A stretch of DNA of 64,000 nucleotides from Pyrenula massariospora (Eukaryota > Ascomycota > Eurotiomycetes > Pyrenulales > Pyrenulaceae), in the NCBI GenBank assembly GCA_021030905.1, contig JAGFMI010000016.1:868001-932000 (forward strand). Direction: 5' to 3'. Below, piece by piece: positions 40,619 through 50,108 of the stretch (positions are counted from its first letter, which is position 1; each line of letters begins with the position of its first letter). The position numbers were made by a program, and so were the translations under genes. The notes under the pieces are model-generated. The model was not told where the DNA came from and ran no database searches. It saw only the letters and a list, made by a program, of their open reading frames with translations.

Positions 40619-41979
40619 CAATGTGTTACTGAGCAATTTCTTGTATAGCTATGCATCATCGGGCGGAAAATGTGTCTCATTTCCTTTTTAGTTGACCAAT
40701 ACATCGGCACCAGCTTATTGCATGGAACACGCTGGTTCTACGTGTGCTACGAGGCGTCAGTACCAAATGCTTCGCCAGAGTCCTACAAAAACGCTTAGTC
40801 GTTTTCCTCACCATCCAATTGACACTTCCATTTCTGAGTGCTGTCCAGTGACGTTAATTAGGGCCAAGCGGCGAGTTAGCAGTTGCTACTGTTCCTCTTG
40901 AGCTCCACCTCTTGCGAAGATCTTTTCAACCCAATCCATTCCACATCTACGGGTAAACATGGCACCAAACGGGGAGTTAGAACTTGTCCCTAGACAACTC
41001 ACACAAGACAAAAGAGCCTAAAGGAGGTGTTGCTCCTACCAGCCTTCAACCCTGTCAACAATGGCTTTCAAACTTGATCTGGCGCGATTTTTCTCCTGTT
41101 TCATCATATATAATGCACCATCGTTCTCTTTGGATGCTCCACGTACATGTTGCACGCTAAGATTCCGCAGATATACACTCTACTCACCATTGAAGATCAC
41201 AAAATGCTCTCATGGGCTCTGAAGTCCCACACGCAAGGGATTGGGATCCATCTCGAATTTCAAAATCAGAGGCTAAAAATCTGGGCTCTCTGATCTAGAT
41301 TTACCTAATTCCACTCGCAGTGTCTAAAATACTTCAGATAATCCCTTTGACAAAGCGAAACTAGCTCTCAGCGTTGCCTGCACCATTGACATACCCGCGT
41401 ATCTGGTCTCCAGCGCTCTGAACGACAAGCAGAAGTTGAGCTTTTTGGCGTCGAACGGCGAAAAGGTAGGCGTGGCGGCTCATATTCCGGATCAACAAGA
41501 GGAAACTTTCGACGATGAACTGGGAGCTAGACTGAGAGAGTATGAAGAGGAGCGGTTGACGGCGGTGCGATGCTTTTGCGTTTTTCGAATAGCGAATGTT
41601 TTCGGTAGCTCTGTCACTAGTGGTAATGAGGCGAGATGTCATAAGTCGTGGCGCATTCAATATCTGATGCGCCACGACTTTTGACACAACCTCGTCTCTG
41701 CCAGGGGGTGGGGGGTAAAGCGTGATAGCTTCCGCTGCTGCGGAGACTTCGAGGCTGGGCGCAGATCAGTTAGTGCACGAGCGGGCGACTACTGCTATTT
41801 TTGAGACCTGGAATCCTCCCTATCATTGCTATTTCACCGGCGTAGGACAGCTCGCAAAGCCTGAACATAGGTTCTGCAATCCTCGGCTATCCATTATTTG
41901 ATATAGGTCGTGTCTATTATTCTTCCGCTGCATCGCATAGATCGATATATTCCCGTTGTACGAAGATGCAGCTCCTACA
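40619..41979. other. intergenic, 1.36 kb, with a coding-like fragment
   Basis: This is the 3' flank of SEC3 and the promoter of DLT1. Most frames look random, but the plus strand at about 41337-41570 reads as amphipathic protein, and an ATG at 40959 opens a short similar-looking frame. See the separate fragment entry. Confidence 0.4.
40959..41690 (+). pseudogene. possible small or decayed gene, unknown
   Basis: An ATG at 40959 opens a 20-codon frame, interrupted by a stop at 41019. A coding-like segment follows at about 41337-41570 after a possible acceptor (TTCAG). It reads LALSVACTIDIPAYLVSSAL and further on DDELGARLREYEEER, with helical and acidic character. No family is recognisable, and I could not join the pieces into one open gene. 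It may be a real multi-exon gene, a remnant, or chance. Confidence 0.2.
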
Positions 41980-43233
41980 ATGGCACGGAAGAGGGACCTC
42001 ATTTTTCGAATATTTTACTCGACATCCTTCACCATCATATTTCTCGTTCTTCTCGGCCACGCCCTTGTCGCGCCAGCTGATGCGGTCTACCAAGCCTACA
42101 AATCTAACCGCCTCATGAACATCTTCATGCTTGCTAGTGTCTATGTCCTGACCGCCCTTATTTGTACCGTCCTTTATGCCAGCCGGCTCTACACCAATCG
42201 AAGCATCCTCGCTGGCATCCCAAAGACTTATGTACCGGTAGAAGAAGGAGACATCGGGAAGCATGTTCGAAAGGTCATCGCCGATGGGCTGGCGCAGAGT
42301 GCAATCATCGCATACGGGGCAAACCCGCGTACGCAATGGGTACAAAGTATTGAGCGGCCTCAAAGCTCAAATAGTCAACAAGCTGAGCTAAATGTACAAA
42401 GATGGAAGAAAATTGCACATCCAGGATGGACGTCTCCTGCCTCTCTCGACTTACCAAATCTACATTACCGAAGCGTCGTGGAAGAGCTGCCTAATTTGAT
42501 TGAGGCAAAGGCAGTATCCCTTGCTCCCACCGTACCTATTCATGAAAGAGCCGCGCCTAGCTCTCAACTGTTGCATGAGAATAACAACAGTCTAGGCTTA
42601 CAAGCCATACCGGATGAGCGTGTCGTTGATCTATTGCAGCGCCTTGATTTCATGGGACTGCGCGAGTATATCACACATCTAACAGAGCTCAACCTGATAA
42701 ATCCTCCAGAGCTAGGAGGCGAATTTCTAGAAATCTATGAAAAGGCACGATTTTCGCCGCATGAATTGAATGAGCCTGAATTTCGAACCCTGATGAGTAT
42801 ATTTGCAGAGATACTGCGTGGCATGTCTGCCCTGAACCCGGACCTGTTGGTGAGCTTCCAGGATGACCAAGACAACTCCACGCCCGACGGAAGCTCTGAA
42901 GAGGGCGATGTAGATACCTACACCTCAGCAGACGCAAGTTCTCCTACGAATGACAGTTTCTCAGATTTAGGATCAAACAGTGACAGCTATCACTCGCTTC
43001 GTACAGCGCCTACAGCTAGGCGTAAAAGCACCATTGAGCGTCAAACTCCAAGGTCTACGTCCCCTGGCACGTGGAGGGCAGCTTCATCAAACTCGCTCCA
43101 CCGACTACGATCCCAGGCCTCAACCCTTTCCCGGCGCACTGATCGATCTGGCGGGAGTGTCATCCGGCTGTCGGAGAATCACGGGCCCCTCGATCTTCCG
43201 TACACGATCGAGCTTCCTACAAATCATAAGTAA
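41980..43233 (+). CDS. DLT1: Dlt1 (defect at low temperature 1) membrane protein
   Basis: Single exon, 417 residues from the ATG at 41980; the in-frame ATG at 41956 is less likely. Two hydrophobic segments (about residues 7-28 and 43-66) flank a short loop. IPKTYVPVEEGDIGKHVRK and SAIIAYGANPR are the conserved Dlt1 blocks, and the rest is a cytoplasmic domain with a Ser-rich tail. In yeast, loss of Dlt1 impairs growth at low temperature; the biochemical role is unknown. In filamentous fungi the protein is widely conserved. The gene sits between SEC3 and AIM32 on the same strand. Confidence 0.88.
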   Translation: MARKRDLIFRIFYSTSFTIIFLVLLGHALVAPADAVYQAYKSNRLMNIFMLASVYVLTALICTVLYASRLYTNRSILAGIPKTYVPVEEGDIGKHVRKVIADGLAQSAIIAYGANPRTQWVQSIERPQSSNSQQAELNVQRWKKIAHPGWTSPASLDLPNLHYRSVVEELPNLIEAKAVSLAPTVPIHERAAPSSQLLHENNNSLGLQAIPDERVVDLLQRLDFMGLREYITHLTELNLINPPELGGEFLEIYEKARFSPHELNEPEFRTLMSIFAEILRGMSALNPDLLVSFQDDQDNSTPDGSSEEGDVDTYTSADASSPTNDSFSDLGSNSDSYHSLRTAPTARRKSTIERQTPRSTSPGTWRAASSNSLHRLRSQASTLSRRTDRSGGSVIRLSENHGPLDLPYTIELPTNHK

Positions 43234-44623
43234 CCAGACCACTCGGATTTCAGCCGTTTTGTAAGCATAGCGATGGCGCTGGTGATACCGCTTCCCTTCG
43301 CTAACGTTTCCTCGACCAGCGCAGATCTGAGTTTTCTCTCTCGCTACAAGCCCTTTTGGCTACTTTCATTATTTGGATTGGTTCAGTGAGGTTGAAAAGA
43401 GACCATTGGATCTTTATAAAATATGTATAATTAGCATACAGCCCTGGGTCAACAGCGCCTTAAGAGAACATGGCTTTTTGTGTAGTCAAAATGCTTCCTA
43501 TCCATTTCGTATGCGAAGCTTGGGATGTGAAACTAGCATCTTTTCCGCTGCGGACAATCTTCAAGTTTCAAGACCTGAGCTATTTTAGGTGGTGTAATTA
43601 TTTATTTGTCTCTTCGTCGCACATATTTGGCAAACAAAACATCGCTTAAGGATGGGAGCCACCCGGTAATAGGGAAGAACGGCATTTCTAGCTCTCCGTC
43701 ACTACCTTAGTTCTTTAGACAAATAAGGCTTCGGTTGACGTGTTGTTGGAAATAGAATTGAATTCCGATATTCTTCTCTTGCTCCTAATTCACATACTAA
43801 GCTAAGGTCGTCGGAACATGTTTCCAGCGAGAGCTTGCCGACTCTATTACCTTCCATTCGCCCTTCCATTTTTCTGGCGGTATTTAAGTGCGGTTGTCCA
43901 TGTATGGAAGACTTCGGTTTTGTACATTGACTATCAAACCTGTTGGTAAGAGATGCGAGGAATTGTTGGCCCTCGTTCAAGTACTAATTCGGCAATAAGT
44001 AGTGATAGAGATAAGGAATGTTTTACCTTGGGAGACTTGTGAAGGTTCCTAGATACTAGTGCTAACGGCTACTTACGTTCACACACGACGCCTCATCATA
44101 GGTGAATGATGTTATCAGCCGCCCGCAACGATGTAAATCTAGCTCGGGCTTAACAGCCTTGCCCGACGTCGGAGATACCTGAAAAGATATATCTAGCTTC
44201 TCACTCGCGCTGTGACTTTGGCACATTTTCTCCACAGGACGACACGAACGAAGAAGCTTGCCTCATCACCCACCGCTGCAGATGTCGAGGCGGTGTGACG
44301 AGGAACATAACGCACCAAATCTCTCCAGAAATATTCATTGCGGCAGAACGGCGCAACGCGCGTCGGATATCGCCGCGAAACTCCGTTCACACAGGTCCCG
44401 CGGGATATTGAAGCTCACGACGACTCCGAGTGGCCTGACAGCCTTTTCCAAACAGCCGAATTGAACAGGGATTGCGCATCGGGAAAATAGGCAACCGACT
44501 TGGAGGGTCAAGGTGGTGTTGTTTTTTTGCTACACAGATTTCGTGGACAAGGTCCACCTTTGACGGAATCCGTTCCGCCCGCGGATCAGATAAGATTACG
44601 ATTTCCCCGGCTCAAAGATAAAA
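43234..44623. other. intergenic, 1.4 kb
   Basis: This is the 3' flank of DLT1 and the promoter of AIM32. A 92-codon frame on minus (43702-43980) and others around 44193-44464 lack motifs. I see no supported gene. Confidence 0.5.
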
Positions 44624-45795
44624 ATGGCGCCGCTGGTCAAGAGCAAGATGCAAGCGTTCCTTAGCCGCTTAACCCCCTCTTCCTCGAATGCCAGCGTCCC
44701 ACGCCTGTCCAAGACATCTGTTTTCCACACCGCCGAGGAAGGCCATTTGTTTCCGAAAGTTGACCCAAAAGTTGATGGAGAGGATTGCGACCATGATTGT
44801 GCAAGCTGCAGCGTTCACTATCCGACCAAATTCAAAATTGAGCAGAGCGACAAACTTTACGGTCACGTGAAGGGGTGGTCGACGCATTTGCTAGTAGCAA
44901 CTGGGAAGGCGGACTGGCTGAGAGATGTTGAAGATGAGAAAGGGACCGTCATGGAGGCTGTGGGCAAAGCGAAGGGACCTCGCAATGGCGTGGGTGTCGA
45001 TATAATTTCGAGGTTGGGATCACGCTGACTATGACTATCTAGAGACTCATGCTATCGGCTTCCAATATGCCTACCCCGGACGATTACAGCGATTACCCAC
45101 TGGGCCAGCAGCCTACCACTGTGTTACTCCTACCTGCATTTCAATTTTTAGACAAAATCACCCCATCAGATGTCCCAGAGCTGATCACGTCGGTAATCGA
45201 TTCTGCGACTACAACAACTTCACGACTGGGGTCCACTCAAGAAAGTGTTCAAGAGCCCTCTCCACCCTCAGACCTACTTTCGAACGGCGCGGGTGAGCTC
45301 GATGGTCAAATTGAGAAAGAAGGAAAAGACCACGATGATGCGTCCGCAGCCACTTCAAAAGTACCTCAATCTGTGATTTCTCGATTCCATATCCGACCTT
45401 GTGAACACCGCGCTATAATTCTTCTTTGCTCGCACAGGACACGAGACGCAAGATGCGGTCAATCGGCGCCCCTTCTTCGTCGCGAGTTCGAACGCCATCT
45501 CCGTCCCCTAGGACTTCACCGTGACATGCATGATGAGCGCCCTGGCGGAGTTGGCATCTACTTTATCAATCACGTTGGCGGGCACAAGTATTCGGCCAAC
45601 GTAATGGTCTATCGGAGGCAGCAGAACGAGGACGGAAGCTGGGGAGAGGGCAGTCAGGGCATATGGCTAGCTAGAGTGCGGCCGGAGGAGTGTGAACAGA
45701 TTGTGAAATTCACGGTGCTACAGGGAAAGGTCGTAAAGCCGGAGAGGCAGCTGAGGGGTGGATTTGACCGGGAAGCAGGGCTCGTGAGCTGGTGA
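44624..45795 (+). CDS. AIM32: Apd1/Aim32-type thioredoxin-like [2Fe-2S] protein, two exons
   Basis: Exons 44624-44989 and 45043-45795 encode 372 residues, with a GTGGGT donor. The family is known as sucrase/ferredoxin-like. CDHDCASC near residue 52 is the N-terminal cysteine block. WSTHLLVATGKADWLRDV and LMLSASNMP form the first half. CSHRTRDARCG near 265 and HVGGHKYSANVMVY near 300 hold the cysteines and the His-x3-His pair. Yeast Apd1 and Aim32 coordinate a [2Fe-2S] cluster through such cysteines and histidines. Aim32 is mitochondrial and linked to redox control of import; Apd1 is cytosolic. Which of the two this represents is not certain. Confidence 0.87.
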
Positions 45796-46248
45796 TCCCC
45801 AGAAGCGAAATGACTGTACGCTCAAAAAAAGGCCGCATGGTAAAGATTCGGCGCTATTTTGATACGTTAGATACATCGATAGAATCTGTCATACCTCGAG
45901 ATCTGTTTCCCGTGTGTAACCTCCGTGAACGTCATGCACAGCCAGTGCCACGGTACCTGGGCGGGCCAACGGCTTGCGGGCCGCCAAACTCTCCCGTACC
46001 TGAACTAAAGTTTTGGAAATTCGTCGAGCCTAATGCTGCTGATGTCGCCTCCCAACCACCTGGCGTAGTCTCTATGTAATGCCTTGTATGATGGGATCGC
46101 CTTCTTAATTTTTTTTCCACCTCCCTAGATATTCCTGGTGCCCTGCGCCATGCTCTAAAATTCCGTTGCGGCTCCTCCAGGCATTACCCTCGTTCTCTCA
46201 AACAAGCGCTTCTGAGAAACATTCACTACTCCCATACAGCAACCTAAA
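45796..46248. other. intergenic
   Basis: A 95-codon plus-strand frame (45792-46079) begins just before the AIM32 stop codon and contains Pro-rich but motif-free sequence. I consider it chance; the rest is the RER2 promoter. Confidence 0.45.
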
Positions 46249-47507
46249 ATGAGCTCCCGCCATATGACTCGCTTTCGCAACTGGCTCCTGTCATCCCCAC
46301 CAGCAGAATGGATTATCAACCAGCTCCGAGAGCTGTTAATCGAGTCCTTACGCCAAGGGCCGGTTCCGCAACATGTTGCCTTTGTAATGGACGGCAATCG
46401 GCGCTATGCAAGGAAACAGCGGATAGAGACGGTTGAGGGACACAATCTTGGATTTGAAGCGCTCGCTAGGGTTCGTAAAAGCCAGATTCTCGCCCAAACC
46501 CTCTCTTGCTGGTATTGAGGAAGTCGATACTGATTTCCAATACACAGATCCTTGAAGTTTGCTATAAATCTGGTGTTCGAGTTGTTACTCTGTATGCTTT
46601 TAGCGTCGAGAATTTCAAGCGCAGCAAATACGAAGTCGATCACCTCATGGAGATGGCGAGGGTGAAGCTTGTGCAATTAAGTCAACACGGTGACCTGCTG
46701 GATCGATATGGTGCTTGTATACGAATCATCGGACAGAGGGAGCTGATGAAACCTGATGTCTTGGAAGCGATGGACCGCGCGGTGGATATGACCAAACACA
46801 ACAACAAGGCAATATTGAATATCTGCTTCCCCTATACAAGTAGAGATGAGATCACTACTGCCATACGAGAAACCGTCATTGAGTTCAGCAAGCCACTCGA
46901 GAAGCCCACCACGGTGTCGAAGAGCCCGTTCTCCGAGTCAAGAATAGCGTATAATATCCGCACACAGCACACTCCTGGCATTGGGAAGAGCTCAACTCAC
47001 CTGGAGCCTCCGTCGCAGGCGACGCCTCCATCTAGACCGTTATATACATCAGGAAATTCGAGTTCTACCTCATTGTCATCCTCATCTAATAGCACGAACG
47101 AAAAGACTCATTCCCCATCAGCCTCAAGTACATCTACGTTAAATCCTTCAACCCCTCAAACTGGCGATATCGATACCGCGCCCCTTTACCGACTCCAATA
47201 TCCATCACCAGACATAATCACTCCCGAAACCCTCACGAGCCATACCTATACCGCTACCTGCCCTCCGTTAGATTTGCTAGTGCGAACATCTGGAGTTCAC
47301 CGCCTCAGTGATTTTATGCTATGGCAATGCCATCAAGAGACGGAAATTGTTTTCTTGAAATTTTTATGGCCTGAGATGGACCTCTGGGGCTTCTTACCTG
47401 TCATCTGGGAATGGCAGTGGCGTCAAAGGCACAGAGAAAAAGTTAGAGAAGCATCGACTAAGAGTCTTGTGGGGAGGCGAAAAAAGAACGTTAGACTTCA
47501 GCAATAG
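46249..47507 (+). CDS. RER2: cis-prenyltransferase (dehydrodolichyl diphosphate synthase, Rer2 type), two exons
   Basis: Exons 46249-46470 and 46548-47507 give 393 residues. The first motif, [13 protein letters not shown], holds the Asp that binds the diphosphate. [13 protein letters not shown], then FPYTSRDEI near residue 170, and [16 protein letters not shown] with [13 protein letters not shown] near 320-345 complete the family. The enzyme condenses isopentenyl diphosphate units in cis to make the dolichol chain for N-glycosylation and GPI anchors in the ER. About 90 Ser/Thr/Pro-rich residues (about 205-290) are inserted between the fourth and fifth conserved motifs, where compact homologues have a short loop. 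The start is not certain to the residue. Confidence 0.93.
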
Positions 47508-47846
47508 ACGACGTTTCCTTTACCTGTCAGGAAAAGCTAGATATTTTTACTTGCATTGCTCGCACGTCATCGATAAACGATCCTCATGATCCTAATGTAC
47601 CCTTTCCTCTCTGTTTCTGATTGTCCCTAGCGGTTTCCTGCAAAGCTGCCGGCGCTTGCCCGCCGAGAAAATAGCGATTTCCTCTTTCTTTCTTCTCAGT
47701 GGCGTTCAACCAGGGCGAGCTCTCTAGTAAGTTACAGCGCGATTCGGAGTTTGGTTCCGTTGTCTCTCATTCGTTTAATCCATCTTTTCGGAGAACCTTG
47801 GTGTTTGAAACATCATCCTTTTGTATTCTCAGCGTCATCCATCGGG
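47508..47846. other. intergenic
   Basis: This is the 3' flank of RER2 and the promoter of the next gene. In-frame ATGs at 47751 and 47847 both precede the next reading frame. Confidence 0.45.
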
Positions 47847-49457
47847 ATGATGCGACGAAACCTACAACATTCTGAACAGCCACTGGAAGACCAAACTAAT
47901 GATTCTGATGGCCATAGGTCAAAAGATGACATCTCCGTCGCCGCTGTACCTACAAAGTCTCTTCGACGAACAGATTCGATCCAGTTTGGTCACTCCTTGT
48001 TCAACTCCTCTGATACACCACCGAGCGATGAGGAACCAATATACAATGCCCCTGTGGTTGTTGTGGAAGAAGTGGCAGACCATCCTAGCGAGGAAGAGAG
48101 GCTTGAGGCCAGTCTAAAAGAGTTGCCACCTTCGCTGGTCGAGGGCGTAACCTTAGAAGGAGAAGCCACCCATAGCCCTATCGAAAATCAATCATCAGGC
48201 CCTCCCCCCGAGCGCTTATTGCAAGCCCCAACGAGATCTCATAGCAAATGGCCGCAAACGCCCTTGGAAACCATCACCGAGCAGCGAAGTATTGCAACGC
48301 TGCGACGATCCTCCAGTCTGGGGAACCTGAGACAACAATCATCACACCGATCGACGAGTGAAGGCGTACCCACAGGACCCGTTTCTTCCCTAGCAGCATC
48401 TCCTACACAACCCATCGCTAAATCTAGCCTCGATGCATCCTCAAATCCAGCAGCACTCCCTCCTCCCTCTTCCAAACCAAAACCCCCCCGCCGCCCCCGC
48501 CGCCGCTCCCTCTCCCTCAACGACCTCGACTGCCTCTTCCACCTCCCCTGCCCCCCCTCCTCCTCATCCCGTCACAATCACTCCTTAAGCAGTTCCTCAG
48601 ACACGACCACCCTCACCCCATCCTCTAGCCTCACCTCGCGCAGCCTCTGCCTCTGCACCCTCTCCCACCCCGCCTCGCCCGCGAAACCCGCCCTCCCGCC
48701 GCCGACGCGCTCCAAAACCCCGCCCGGCCTCCCCAGCTTCGGCAGCAGAGAGGCGCGGGAGTACTTCGGCCTCCCTGGACTGAGGAGACGGCCCGAGCTG
48801 GTTGGATATCTGCGCCAGAACGCGCCGATGAGTTCTCATACCCCGGTACAAGGCTCGCAAGATCCCGATGGGCGATCGTTCTTCCGGCGGCTTGTTGGGC
48901 TTGTGTTCTCTGACCCGACTTCGGCCACGGATGCAGAGAGCGCGAGGGCGTCTACAGCGGTAGTATCCCCGCCGACGACGCAGCGGCTGCCCCCGGGGCT
49001 GTGTCTGAGGGCGCCGGACGGAACGCTGGTGCGGGGGAGGTTTGGGGGGAGGGTCAGTGGGCATGGGGTTGGGGGTGGGTATGGGGAGGGGAGGGGCGGG
49101 TTGGAGGCGCATCCGTTTCATCGGGTGGGGATGGAGAGGGCGAGTGTGGTTGAGGGGAGTGGGGAGGAGGGGAGGTGGATGAGTGGGGCGGTGCAGGAGG
49201 GGGTGGGAGATAGGGTGAGGGGGATGGAAGACGATGAGGATGAGAGCGGGTGGTGGGACGTTTGTTGGGAGAGGTTTTGTTTGTATTGCTGTGCGTGGGA
49301 TGTGAGGGAGGGGAGGGACTCGGGGACGGCGGGGAATGCGGATGTTGGGCCGGTGTGTGCGTTGGATGTGGGACTACGTGGTGGGAGGGGGTTACGAGGT
49401 GATGGGAATAGTGGGTATCAAGGTGGCACTGGGGGAGTGAGGAGTATGGTGTACTAA
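47847..49457 (+). CDS. low-complexity protein of unknown function
   Basis: Single frame, 536 residues from the ATG at 47847 (or 568 from 47751). The first half is Ser/Thr/Glu-rich with RRTDSIQFGHSLFNSSDTPP and many Ser-Pro/Thr-Pro sites, followed by a Pro/Arg stretch (PRRPRRRSLSLNDLDCLF). A short conserved-looking segment reads GSREAREYFGLPGLRRRPEL near residue 300. The last 180 residues are very Gly-rich, coded by GGG/GGT runs. No domain, signal peptide or membrane segment is evident. The base composition flips from C-rich to G-rich near 48,900-49,000. The frame is long enough to be real, but the C-terminal part may contain unrecognised introns. Confidence 0.55.
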   Translation: MMRRNLQHSEQPLEDQTNDSDGHRSKDDISVAAVPTKSLRRTDSIQFGHSLFNSSDTPPSDEEPIYNAPVVVVEEVADHPSEEERLEASLKELPPSLVEGVTLEGEATHSPIENQSSGPPPERLLQAPTRSHSKWPQTPLETITEQRSIATLRRSSSLGNLRQQSSHRSTSEGVPTGPVSSLAASPTQPIAKSSLDASSNPAALPPPSSKPKPPRRPRRRSLSLNDLDCLFHLPCPPSSSSRHNHSLSSSSDTTTLTPSSSLTSRSLCLCTLSHPASPAKPALPPPTRSKTPPGLPSFGSREAREYFGLPGLRRRPELVGYLRQNAPMSSHTPVQGSQDPDGRSFFRRLVGLVFSDPTSATDAESARASTAVVSPPTTQRLPPGLCLRAPDGTLVRGRFGGRVSGHGVGGGYGEGRGGLEAHPFHRVGMERASVVEGSGEEGRWMSGAVQEGVGDRVRGMEDDEDESGWWDVCWERFCLYCCAWDVREGRDSGTAGNADVGPVCALDVGLRGGRGLRGDGNSGYQGGTGGVRSMVY

Positions 49458-50108
49458 CTTAGAAAAGGAGGGGGAAAGAAGGGGAAGGGGGAGAAGACAG
49501 AAGTCTGAAGGATACGGAAAAGTAACTATCTCCTCGCGATTCTTAGGTCGTTTAACTAGTGAGAATTGGAACTATTCTTAGACGCTTTTTATTGTGGTTA
49601 GGTATAGGTCGTAGTGAGAGAACTGTTGTGAGTACTAACTAGCTATTCGTGGTTTATCAGAGGGCGCGGTGCGCCTTGAGTATGATACCACTAGCTACTT
49701 TGGAGTCTCCTCCTTTGCTTTTCTCGATCTTCGAATCGTTTCCTCTGTCTAATTGTCAATTTCTCCCTCCCGCCTCTTCGGGTCTTGTATAATGAACTGT
49801 TGATGGGAGCAAGTACCTCGTTGCAAATTTTAACGGCCTCTCACGGTCTTTGTAGCTCAGGATTCTTACACACTTATTTGCGGCGCATAGACTTTGAAAT
49901 AGAGGCTGCAGATGCTGAAATCCAACTAAGCCGAAAGGACAAAGCTCAATGATCAGCAAAGCATTGTAATACTTCAACATCAGGCAGCCAGGGGCCTGTT
50001 ATTCGACCTGTGGGTGAGAAGGGCACTCGACAAAAACGCCTTCTTCTTTGTCTTCCCTAATGCCCGCCCGTGATCCGATGATTTCGTGTGCACGGGATGG
50101 AGTTTTGG
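49458..50108. other. convergent intergenic region
   Basis: 3' flanks of the unknown gene and the HET gene. I see no gene. Confidence 0.5.
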
